A DNA stretch of 64,000 nucleotides from Liquidambar formosana (lineage: Eukaryota > Streptophyta > Magnoliopsida > Saxifragales > Altingiaceae). The stretch spans positions 29,198,810-29,262,809 of the forward strand of contig CM077826.1 in NCBI GenBank assembly GCA_039720395.1, written 5' to 3'. Shown one piece after another: positions 47,963 to 58,374 of this stretch. The notes under the pieces were generated by a model. The model did no database searches, had not been told where the DNA came from, and saw nothing but the letters and a program-made list of their open reading frames with translations. Every line of letters begins with the position of its first letter. The stretch's first letter is position 1. The translations under genes were made by a program, and so were the position numbers.

Positions 47963-49952
47963 GTGGACCCATGAAAGCCTCCGAGAATGTTTTAGCGCGT
48001 ATAGAGATCCAAGTAGTCCAAGGCACCTGTAATTGGGCCTAGAGAGCGTCGTGGACCCTAGGAAGCCGTCTAAGATTTTTTTTTTTTTTTTGGAGTGTAT
48101 AGAGATCCTACGAGTGCCAATGAAGCTTTCTGAGGCTTCCACGAGCCTTTGGTGACTCTAATTGACTCTAGAAAGCGTTTTTTATTATAGAAAGCCTCCT
48201 AGGAGTTCTTAGAGCGTATAGAACTCCTACAGGTGTGTTGGAAGCGTTGTGAGGCTCCCTCGAGTCTTTCGCTTCTCCTATTGAGTATAGAAAAAGTCGT
48301 GGACTCCTGAAAGCATCCTTGTATTTTGGAAGTCCATAGAGCTCCAACGGGATTCTTGGAAGCATTTTGAGGCTCCCACGAGTCAATGGCGACTCTAATT
48401 GAGTTGAGAGAGCGTCGTGGACCCAAGAATGCCTTCAGGAATTTTTTAAGAGTGTATAGAGATTCTACTAGTCCAAGGTAATTGTAATTGGATCTAGGGA
48501 GCATCGTGGACCCTAGCAAGGCTTCTAAGATTTTTTTGGGGGTGTTTAGGGCTCCTATGGGTACCCATGATCCCTTGTGAGGCTTCCACGAATCTATGGC
48601 TACTCTAATTGAGACTGGAAAGCATCGTGGACCCAAAAAGGCCTCTGAGAATCTTTTAGAGTGTATAGAGATCCAACTAGTCCAAGGCAACTGTAATTGG
48701 GTCTAGAGAGCGTTGTGGACCCTAGAAAGCCTTCTAAGATTTCTTTTTTGGTGTGTATGGAGCTCCTACAGGTGTGTTGGAGGCGTTGTGAGGCTCCCAC
48801 GAGTCTTTTGTAACTGCAATTGAGTGTAGAGAATGTCATGGACTCTTGAAAGCCTCCAAGTATTATTGGAGTCTATACAGCTCCGATGGGTGTCTTGTTA
48901 GCATTCTGAGGCGCCCACGGGTCTATGGCGATTTTAATCAAGTTTAGAGAGCGTCGTGGACCCTTGAGTGCCTCCGGGAATTTTTTTGGAGTGTATGATC
49001 CCCTACGGGTGTCTTGGAAGGTTTGTATGGCTGCCATGACTCTTTAGCGGCCTTGACTTAGTCTAGAGTGCGTCGTCGACCCCCAGAAACCCTCCTACGG
49101 GTGCCTAGGAAGCTTTGTACGGCAGCCACAAGTCTATGGCGACTCTAACTGAGTTTAGAGAGTGTCATGGACTCAAGATCGCCTCCGAGGTTTTCTTAAA
49201 GTGCATAGAGTTGTTTTGGGTGTCTAGGATGCCTTGCGAGGCTCCCATTAGTCTATGGCGACTCTAAATGAGTCTAGAAAGCGTCGTGGATTATAGAATG
49301 CCTCCTTGTATTTTTGGAGTCTACAAGGCTCCGAAGGGTGTCTCGGAGGCATTTTGAGGCTCCCATTTGTCTATGGCGACTCTAATTGTGTTTAGAGAGC
49401 GTCGTGGACCCTAGAAAGCCTCCTAGGATTTTTTGGACTGTATAGAGATTGTACGGGTGTGTAAGAAGGTTTGTAAAGCTTCCATGGGTCTATGACAACT
49501 TTAACTTAGTCTAGTAAGCGTCGTCAATGGCAGAAAGCCTCCTTGGATTTTTTGGGGTGTATACAGCTCCTACGGATTCATGGGAAGCTTCGTGCGGCTC
49601 CCACAAGTCTATGGCGACTCTAATTGAGTTTACAGAGTGTCCATGACTTTAGATAGCTTCCTAGGTTTTTTTTTAAATTGCAAAGAGCTCCTACGGGCAT
49701 CGAGGATTCCTTGCGAGGCTCCCATGAGTCTATGGCGACTCTAGCTGAGTCTAGGGCGCATCCTACACACTAGAAAGCCACATGGGAACTTTTAGAGTGT
49801 ATAGAGCCCCTACGGGTGTCTATGAAGGTTTGTAAGGCTGCCATGGGACTATGGGGACTTTAACCTAATCTAGAGAGCATCGTCGACTCCAAAAAGCCTC
49901 TAGGATCTTTTTGGAGTGTATAGAGCTCCTACGGGTGTATAGAAAGTTTTGT
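47963..49952 (+). repeat. HOR copy C21, starting in m2 and lacking m10
   Basis: The copy begins in m2 (ATGAAAGCCTCCGAGAATG). Near 48756-48771 one complete monomer (m10, 119 bp) is missing through exchange within the shared GTATGGAGCTCCTAC. Near 49095 about 36 bases are lost in m13/m14, where CCCTCCTACGGGTGCC is joined directly. The m3 T-run is only about 16 long (48076-48091). Confidence 0.87.
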
Positions 49953-50040
49953 GAGGCTCTAAGAGTTCATGGCGGCCCTAATTGAGGCTAGAGAGCGTCG
50001 TGGACTCCAGAAAGCCGCCTAGGATTTTTTTTGAGATCAT

Positions 50041-50054
50041 AGAGCATTTTCGGG
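50041..50054 (+). repeat. Target-site duplication of LINE D, left copy (degenerate)
   Basis: AGAGCATTTTCGGG corresponds to satellite AGAGCACTTACGGG with two changes. The right copy at 56165-56178 is AGAGCACTTATGGG with one change. The 14-bp pair matches at 11 positions, consistent with an older insertion. Confidence 0.72.
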
Positions 50055-50182
50055 GATGAAAGTGAACTTCATCATGTTCCTTTCTAGAGAGAGAAGCTCT
50101 TGCCCGAAGCCCTCATCATGATATTGTCTTCTCTGTTTTACTGCCGGTTTCCAAGCACCTTTTATCTCCTTTTTTTGCTTTT

Positions 50183-52310
50183 ATGGCTACTGTTTGTTCC
50201 AGTTCCAAGTCTGACCAGTCAATAGTTTTTACGGATGGAGTTATTTCATCTGATCTGGGCCTTTTGGAGTCGATAGTGGCTTCTGGAGTCCAGAAGATTC
50301 ATACGGGGGTATCGCCTCAAATTGCGTCTTCTACTGCTGTGTTCTCGTCGGATCTGGCTGGATCAAGGTCCTCCGATGTCCATCTGCCTCCCTTGAAGGT
50401 CCCTATCCTTGATTCTACTAGAAATCTGACCATTAGCTCGTCAGATCTAGTGCGTTTGGAGTCTGCTAAGTCGTTCATTGTGGAGAAGCTTGATAAAGGG
50501 GTTTCCATCCATAAATCATCTTCCGAAGCCTCTTTCTTGTCGGAGCTGGCTGTTTCGAAGTTCTCTAAAGCCCATTCGCCGTCCAACAGTGCTATTAGCA
50601 GGGATACAGTTGTGTCAGAATGGGTTGATCGCTGCAGGGCTTCTCCAGCCAAGCTCGCTGACTCAAGGTCTGATATTGTTGCTACTGATGGAGCCAGATC
50701 TACAAACTCGATCGTTGGGTCTCTTCCTGGTGACAGGCCTTCTTCTCTAGTGAGTTTAGTTCCCGGTTCCTCCTCGATTAATGGGTCAGCGGTGCCTACG
50801 GGTGGAGGATCTGCCTTTTTTGTTGCTTCGCAAGCTTCGTCTTCCTCGTCTAGTGGTGCTGGTACTTCGCTTGCTCTCCGTGGTGGGTTGTATAGCTCTG
50901 GCATCACTTACCCTTCTGGATGCACTTTTGAGGATTTGGGGAAACGTGCCCTTCTACTTCAGTCTGACTTTCCTGCTCTTTAACCCTCTTTAGGCCGTGA
51001 ACCCTTCAGTCAGCATTCGACTATTCCTTGCAATAATTCCGGGCCTGTGCCTAGCAATGGTTCTCCCCAGGTCGTCCGTGACTGGAAGCAATTGTTTTCC
51101 TCAAGTAAGCGTGGTAACACTGAGTTGAAGTTTCATGCTCCTTTGAGAGTTAACGGGAAGATAGTTGTGCAACCTCCTCCTGATGTTGTTCAAGCGGGAT
51201 GTGATTTATGGAAAAACTGTTTGGTTGGACAGTTTATTGATAAGAAACCAGCTTATTCTTTTCTCAAAGCTACTGTTGATAGACTCTGGGGTAGGAGAGA
51301 GATGCCAGAAGTGTTGTCTATTGAAAATGGAGTTTATTTTTTTAGATTTAATAACCCTGAAGCTTTGGATTGGGTTTTGGATGCTGCCCCTGGTTTATTG
51401 GAGGGAAACCTCTCATTTTGAGAAGGTGGAAACCAAATATGGAGATGATTAAACCCCAATTGCAGAAAATCCCTCTTTGGGTGAAGTTATTTAATGTTCC
51501 AGTTGAATATTGGACTAATGAGAGCATGGGTTATGTTGCTAGTGCTATCGGCACCCCATTATACTTGGATGCTTTGACTGAATCTAGAACCAAGTTATCG
51601 TTCGCTAGAATGTGTGTGGAAGTTGAGGCCAGTTTTGAATTTCCTTCTACTTTTGATCTCATTCTTATGGATGGTAGTACTAGAGAAATTGGAGTGGAGT
51701 ATTCCTGGAAGCCCAATGTCTGTAATAGCTGCAATGTGTTTGGTCATTCCTCGGTGCATTGTCCTGTTGCAGTCAAACAGGTATGGGTCCCTAAACATAA
51801 AGAAGTCTCGAGTTCTTTATCTAGTAAAGATGACCTAGAGGTTGATAGTATTGTCACGGGGATTTCTTCCTCCCCATTCGTGGAGTCTAAGGCTACTGAT
51901 AGTGGCTTAAACTGCTCAGCTAATCTCCTTAGTGAGCAGTTAAATGACCAAGCTAGTGTGGCTACCTCTCCTCCTTTAGCAAGCATAGCAAGGCCAGGTC
52001 AGGTATTGGCCAACCCCAACCAATTTTCTGTTTTGCAAGAAGTCGATCATGTTCCTACTGATGTTGCTATTGTGGCTTCCCCTCCCCGTAGTCCTGCTCC
52101 TGATAGTGTGGAGACTGATTCTTCCCAGAGATTAATCCTAAGTATGCTAATATGAATATTGATGAATTGGTTAATAAAGGGAACAAGAAGAAGAAAAAGG
52201 GTCGTAGTAATCAGAAGCATCCCAAGCCTCCCATCCCCCTTGCCTCTACGAATCAAAGTACCCCTAATAAGGGGAAGGCTACTGCAATCTCTTCTGGCCT
52301 TCATGATTAA
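50183..52310 (+). pseudogene. LINE D ORF1 (DUF4283-like RNA-binding protein with zinc knuckle), broken
   Basis: The ATG at 50183 opens a Ser-rich N-terminal region of about 270 residues. The frame has a TAA at 50981-50983, then continues through a DUF4283-like domain (from VVRDWKQLF through KATVDRLWGRREMPEVLS to IPLWVKLFNVPVEYWT). A CCHC knuckle follows at about 51721-51762: CNSCNVFGHSSVHC, C-x2-C-x4-H-x4-C. A one-base deletion near 51,418 and a second near 52,128 shift the frame. The last part is strongly basic (KGNKKKKKGRSNQK) and ends LHD with a TAA at 52308-52310. Known LINE ORF1 proteins bind the element RNA. The true product would be about 710 residues. Its stop codon overlaps the ORF2 start. 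Confidence 0.88.
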
Positions 52311-55300
52311 CACGGTTTTCTGGAACATAAGAGGGCTTAACGACCCTCTAAAACAAAAGGAAATTAGGTCTCTTATTAAGGATAATAATCTTAGTTTGTT
52401 GGGTATTGCTGAAACTAAAGTTAGGAAAGTTAAGCTGGATCAGATTTTATATGCCATTGCTCCTGGTTGGAAGATTGCTCATAACTACCATGCTTCGACT
52501 CAAGGCAGAATTTGGGTTTACTGGAACCCTGCAGATGTGAATGTGCAAGTTGCTTTTTCTACTGATCAAATTATTCACTGCCATGTCCATACTATCAAAG
52601 ATCAAGAATTTTTTCTTGGTTCTTTTATTTATGCTTCCAATTCTCAACAAGAAAGAGTTATGTTATGGAACCACTTATCCTCTCTTGCTATATCTAATGG
52701 TTCTTCCCCATGGATGCTTCTAGGTGACTTCAACACTGTTAGGTACTGCAGTGAAAGATTTGGAGGGGTGAGGTTGACCAACTCCGCTATTTCCTCTTTC
52801 CATGACTACTTGTTACAAGCTGATTTGGTGGACATGCCTTTTATTGGTCCTCTGTTCACTTGGACTAATAAGCGAGAAGGAGATGCTTTTATTGCTCGCA
52901 AGCTTGATAGAGCTCTTATTAATGAAGGCTGGATTGACTCGTTCCCTTGTTCTGTTGCTGTTTTTGGTAGTCCTAGCATATCTGATCATTGCCCCATTAT
53001 CATGTCTTTTTCTGAGAGGAATAGCAGTGTTAAGAGACCTTTTAAATTTTTTAATTTCTGGACTAATCACCCTGACTTCCTTAGTGTTGTGCAGAAGTGT
53101 TGGGATTTACAGTTTCACGGTACTCCTATGTTTATTCTCTATTGTAAGTTGAAAGCTTTGAAATCCAAATTGAGGAAATTCAATGCCTCTCATTTTGGAG
53201 CTATCAGGGATAAAGTTCAACAAGCTAAAACCAAACTTGTCAATGCTCAAGCCAATATGCTGCACAATCCCCAGGAGCATAGTTATGTTATTGAGGAGAA
53301 AGAATGTCTTCGTGACTTTGTTAGTGTTGCTTCTGCCGAGGAGGCTTTTCTGAAGCAAAAATCGTGTATCAATTGGCTCACTCTTGGGGATTAAAACTCT
53401 GGTTTCTTTCATTAAGCTGTTAAGACCCGCAACTCTTTTAATGCTATTAGCAAGATATATGACAGCTCAGGCAAGCTTCTTACTTCCCCTAATGAGATCA
53501 AAGAGGAAGCAACTGATTTCTTTCAAAAGCTGCTTTGCTCAACCACGGTTAATCCTACTTATAGTAAGGATATTTTGAGCAAGCTTGAGAACTTTGCATG
53601 GAATGAGGATCACTTGAGGCTTCTGAGTAGTCCTGTCACTCCTAATGTTATCAAAGAGACTCTTTTCTCCCTTAATGATGATAAGGCTCCTGGGCCTGAT
53701 GGCTTTACCCCTCTGTTCTTCAAGAAGTCATGGAGCATTGTTGGTCAGGAGGTTCTTGCTGCTATCTCTTCTTTTTTTCAGGATGGTAAGTTGCTTGGGG
53801 AAGATAATGCTACTATCATTGCTTTAGTTCCCAAAGTGACTAATCCCTCTACTACGGGTGATTTTCGGCCCATATCCTATTGTAACACCATATATAAATG
53901 TATCACTAAGATTATTGCTAACAAAGTTAAGCCTTGCCTTCCTGATATTATTAGCCCCAATCAATCAGCTTTTGTCCAAGGTAGGAAGATCTCTAACAAC
54001 ATTCTCCTCACTCAGGAAATTCTCAAGAATTACCACAGAGATTTGTATTCTCCAAGATGTGCTATAAAAGTTGATCTCATGAAGGCTTATGATTTCGTCA
54101 ACTGGAATTTTCTTATTGAAGTTCTTTCTATTATGCACACTCCTGATCATCTTATTCAATGGATCAAAGCCTGTGTTTGCTCTCCAAAGTTTTCAGTGTC
54201 TATTAATGGTGGGCTGGTAGGTTATTTTAAAGGGCAACGAGGTTTGAGACAAGGAGACCCTCTCTCCCCTTATCTCTTTGTGATTGTTATGGAGGTTTTC
54301 TCTCGTATGATCAACTCTGCTACTGCCATGCCCCAAGTCAAGTTCCATGCTCGGTGTGAAAAAGTCCAGTTGACTCATCTTTGTTTTGCTGATGATTTAC
54401 TCATTTTCTCTTATGGCTGCCTGGATTCTATTTCTATTATCAAACAAGTGCTGGTTGATTTTGAGGCTATCTCGGGGCTTAAAGCTAATTTAGGGAAGAG
54501 TGTGGTTTTCTTTTCTGGTGTTCCTCCTTCTATCCAAGCTAGCATCCTCAATGTTTTGGGGTTCCATGGAGGCAAGCTACCTGTCAGATATCTTGGAGTG
54601 CCTCTCATCACTAAGAAGCTTACCAAATCTGATTGTCAACCTCTTATTGATCGTATTTCTAAGAGCATAAACTCTTGGAGTAGTAAGAAACTTTCTTATG
54701 CTGGTAGACTTCAACTTCTCTCCTCTGTTCTGTACAGTATTCAAGCCTATTGGTGTAGCATTTTTATTCTTCCCAAGAGCATCTACAAGATTATTGAACA
54801 GCTTTTTCGTAATTTTCTTTGGACTGGTACTGACAACAAGCATACTGGAGCTAAAGTGAAATGGTCTTTGCTTTGCCTCCCCAAATCTGAGGGTGGTCTT
54901 GGGCTTAGACGTTTAAATGAGTGGAATATTGCAGCCTCTTTTCGTCACATCTGGACCATTTTTTGTCAAACAGGCTCGCTATGGGTGGCCTGGGTAAAAG
55001 TTTATCTTCTCAGAGGGAGAAGTTTCTAGTCAGTAAAGACTCCAGCTAATTGCTCTTGGGTTTGGAGGAAACTCCTTAAGGTAAGGGACACTATTAGGCC
55101 ATTCATTCAGCACTCCATCGGTGATGGTTCTTCTACCTTTCTTTGGCACGATTTTTGGCATCCTATTGGCCCTCTTTTTCCTTTTTTTGGTAGTAGAATC
55201 ATGTATGACAGTGCGCTGCCTTCTCTATCTAAGGTTGACACTATTGTACGTGGTTATTCTGGGAATTGGCCTGTGGCTGTCTCAACTGATCTCTTCGAAC

Positions 55301-55959
55301 TTCAGCAAGCCACCCCTGATTATTTTAAGCCTAATTTTACTAGGCCTGAAGTAGTACGTTGAGTGCCTTCCTCTAGTGGGCAATTCACGGTTTTATCTGC
55401 TTGGGATTCTATTAGAACAAAAAAGGATGAAGTTGAGTGGCGTGGTGTCATCTGGTTCTCTAAAGCCATCCGTCGGCATGCGTTTATTCTGTGGCTTGTT
55501 GTCCATAATAAAATTGTTACTAGGGATAAAATTAAAATTTGGGGGCTTCATTCTGATGATAGTTGTATCCTTTGTCAAAGTTCTGTTGCAAGTAGGGACC
55601 ACCTTTTCTTTCAATGCAAATTCACTGCTGATGTATGGCAAGTTGTCCTGGCCAAATGTGGTGTTATTTGGTATCCAAGATTCTGGGCTAATGAGTTAAG
55701 GTGGGCCATTCATTCCTTGAAATCTCGCGACTTTGGCTCTACTGTGAAAAAGATTGCATGGGCTGCTACCATCTACCACCTATGGCGTGAGAGAAATAGT
55801 AGCCTCCATGAAAATTCCCTTAAGAGTCCTAATGTGGTTTTAGCTCTTATTGTTGATGATGTTAGAATTAGAACTATGAATTTCAAAGGTGTGAAAGATA
55901 ACCAGAGAAATAGGGACTTATGCTGTAATTGGAGTATTCCTTTGGATATCCTTATTTAG
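52303..55959 (+). pseudogene. LINE D ORF2 (endonuclease, reverse transcriptase, zf-RVT), four stop codons
   Basis: A single frame of 1218 codons runs from the ATG at 52303 to the TAG at 55957. Residue 1-230: APE-type endonuclease with WNIRGL (7-12), AETK (Glu37), GDFN (141-144) and SDH (227-229). Reverse transcriptase follows: KVDLMKAYD (Asp591), RQGDPLSP (Gln650), FADD (695-698) and LPVRYLGVPL. The zf-RVT zinc motif near the end is CILCQSSVASRDHLFFQC, C-x2-C-x8-H-x4-C. All catalytic motifs are still present, but stops lie at 53392 and 53413 (between endonuclease and RT), 55027 and 55360. In intact relatives this enzyme nicks target DNA and copies the element RNA there. The ATG choice rests on the endonuclease start MINTVFWNIRG; the frame is open further upstream, but in ORF1 sequence. 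Confidence 0.93.
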
Positions 55960-56038
55960 TTTTTTTGGCTTTCTCGGGCTGTGAGGTTTGTTTGTTGTTC
56001 CTTGTCTTTCCTCGGGATGTGAGGATTTTCCTTTGGTC

Positions 56039-56085
56039 AAAACAATTTCTTAAGCTTCCCAAGGTTAAGCTTAATTGATTGTTTT
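56039..56085 (+). other. 3' UTR hairpin of LINE D
   Basis: An inner stem TTAAGCTT (56050-56057) / AAGCTTAA (56067-56074) and an outer stem AAAACAAT (56039-56046) / ATTGTTTT (56078-56085) are separated by a symmetric 3+3 internal loop. The hairpin lies about 65 bases before the poly(A) tail. Its location and AAGC core match elements A and C. Confidence 0.75.
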
Positions 56086-56164
56086 AGCTGATTAGAGGGC
56101 CTTTGGCTTGTATTTCCTTTTTTCCTCTTTTATATTATATCTTACTTACCAAAAAAAAAAAAAA

Positions 56165-56178
56165 AGAGCACTTATGGG
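56165..56178 (+). repeat. Target-site duplication of LINE D, right copy
   Basis: AGAGCACTTATGGG follows the poly(A) tail directly and leads back into m1 of the satellite (CGCCTAGGTTGG). Confidence 0.72.
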
Positions 56179-58374
56179 CGCCTAGGTTGGTTTTTGAGGC
56201 TCCCAATGGTCTCTAGCGACCCTAATTGAGACTTGAGAGCATCGTGGACCCATGAAAGCCTCCGAGAATGTTTTGGCACCTATAGAGATCCAACTAGTCC
56301 AAAGCAACTGTAATTGGGCCTAGAGAGCGTCGTGGACCCTAAGAAGCCGTCTAAGATTTTTTTTTCTTGGAGTGCATACAGATCCTACGGGTGCCAATGA
56401 AGCTTTCTGAGGCTTCCACGAGCCTTTGGCGACTCTAATTGAGTCTAGAAAGCGTTGTTGATTATAGAAAGCCTCCCAAGAGTTCTTAGAGCGTATAGAA
56501 CTCCTACGGGTGTGTTGGAAGCGTTGTGAGGCTCCCTCGAGTCTTTCGCGCCTACTATTGAGTAAAGAGAAAGTCGTGGACTCCTAAAAGCGTCCTTGTA
56601 TTTTTGGAGTCTATAGAGCTCCGACGGGATTCTTGGAAGCATTTTGAGTCTTCCACGAGTCAATGGCGACTCTAATTGAGTTTAGAGAGCATCGTGGACC
56701 CAAGAATGCCTTCGGGAATTTTTTAAGAGTGCATAGAGATTCTACTAGTCCAAGGCAACCGTAATTGGATCTCGGGAGCGTCGTGGACCCTAGCAAGGCT
56801 TCTAAGATTTTTTTGGAGTGTTTAGAGCTCCTATGGGTGCTAAAGATCCCTTGTAAGGCTTCCACGAGTCTATGGCTACTCTAATTGAGACTGCAGAGCA
56901 TCGGGGACCCATGAAGGCCCTTGAGAATCTTTTAGAGTGTATAGAGATCCAACTAGTCCAAGGCAACTGTACTTGGGTCTAGAGAGCGTTGTGGACCCTA
57001 GAAAGCCTTCTAAGATTTTTTTTTGGAGTGTATGGAGCTCCTACGAGTGCCAATGATGCTTTGGGAGGCTTCCACGAGTCTATGGCGACTCTAATTGAGT
57101 CTAGAAAGCGTTGTGGATTATAGAAAGCCTCTTAGGAGTTCTTAGAGCGTATAGAGCTCCTACGGGTGTGTAGAAGGCGTTGTGAGGCTCACACGAGTCT
57201 TTTGTGACTGCAATTGAGTGTAGAGAATGTCATGGACTCTTGAAAGCCTCCAAGTATTATTGGAGTCTATACAGCTCCGACGGGTGTCTTGTAAAGATTC
57301 TGAGGCTCCCACGGGTCTATGGCCACTTTAATTGAGTTTAGAGAGCATTGTGGACCCTTGAATGCCTCCAGGAATTTTTTTAGAGTGTATGATCCCCTAC
57401 GGGTGTCTAGGAAGGTTTGTATGGCTGCCATGACACTTTAGCGACCTTAACTTAGTCTAGAGTGCGTCGTCGACCCCCAGAAACCCTCCTAGGATTTTCA
57501 GGACTGTATTAAGCTCCTACGGGTGCCTAGGAAGCTTCGTGTGGCTGCCACAAGTCTATGGCGACTCTAACTGAGTTTAGAGAGTGTCATGGACTCCAGA
57601 TCGCCTCCGAGGTTTTCTTGAAGTGCATAGAGTTGCTATGGGTGTCTAGGATGCCTTGCGAGGCTCCCATTAGTCTACGACGACTCTAAATGAGTCTAGA
57701 AAGCGTCGCGGATTATAGAATGCATCCTAGTATTTTTGGAGTCTACAGAGCTTCGAAGGGTGTCTCGGAGGCATTTTGAGGCTCCCACTTGTCTATGGCG
57801 ACTCTAATTGAGTTTAGAGAGCGTCGTGGACCCTAGAAAAGCCTCCTAGGATTTTTTGGACTGTATAGAGATTGTACGGGTGTGTAAGAAGGTTTGTAAG
57901 GCTTCTATGGGTCTATAACAACTTTAACTTAGTCTAGTAAGTGTCGTCAATGGTAGAAAGCCTCCTAGGGTTTTTTGGGGTGTATACAGCTCCTACAGAT
58001 TCATGGGAAGCTTCGTGCGGCTCCCACGAGTCTATGGCGACTCTAATTGAGTTTACAGAGCGTCCATGACATTAGATGGCTTCCTAGGTTTTTTTAAAGT
58101 GCAAAGAGCTCCTACAGGCATCGAGGATTCCTTGCGAAGCTCCCATGAGTCAATGGTGACTCTAGCTGAGTCTAGAGAGCATCCTACACACTAGAAAGCC
58201 ACATGGGAATTTTTAGAGTGTATAGTGCCCCTACGGGTGTTTATGTAGGTTTGTAAGGCTGCCATGGGACTATGGGGCCTTTAACCTAATCTAGAGAGCG
58301 TCGTCGACTCCAGAAAGCCTCCTAGGATCTTCTTGGAGTGTATAGAGCTCCTACAGGTGTATAGAAAGTTTTGT

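Larger units (their letters stand above)
50055..56164 (+). mobile_element. LINE element D: full-length L1-type retrotransposon, inactivated
   Basis: The element is about 6.1 kb. It has a 5' UTR of about 128 bases (50055-50182), ORF1 (50183-52310), ORF2 (52303-55959), a 3' UTR of about 190 bases and a 15-base poly(A) tail (56151-56165), framed by a degenerate 14-bp TSD. Order and domains are those of plant L1-clade LINEs. No RNase H domain is visible after the zf-RVT motif. ORF1 has one stop and two one-base deletions; ORF2 has four stops, so no intact protein can be made. The 3' UTR has two TCGGG(C/A)TGTGAGG motifs (near 55974 and 56013) and ends TCTTACTTACC before the tail. It is the only complete element in the window. 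Confidence 0.95.
49953..58374 (+). repeat. HOR copy C22, interrupted by full-length LINE D
   Basis: Satellite segments are 49953-50054 (m1) and 56165-58374. Without the LINE the copy is about 2.31 kb. The insertion lies at the end of m1. Monomer m20 (58316) has the unshortened GCCTCCTAGGATC again, unlike C14-C21. The m3 T-run is short and has a C (about 56356-56368). Confidence 0.9.

Noticed and set aside
50317..50907. 196-codon minus-strand open frame opposite LINE D ORF1
   Set aside because: It is antisense to the low-complexity Ser-rich ORF1 start and has no recognisable domain. The sense frame explains the sequence.
52802..53152. Hydrophobic 116-codon frame inside ORF2
   Set aside because: It is an alternative frame of the endonuclease region. 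The endonuclease motifs lie in the ORF2 frame.
50055..56164. LTR retrotransposon or retrovirus-like element
   Set aside because: There are no long terminal repeats, integrase or protease. The endonuclease-RT-zf-RVT order and poly(A) tail identify a LINE.
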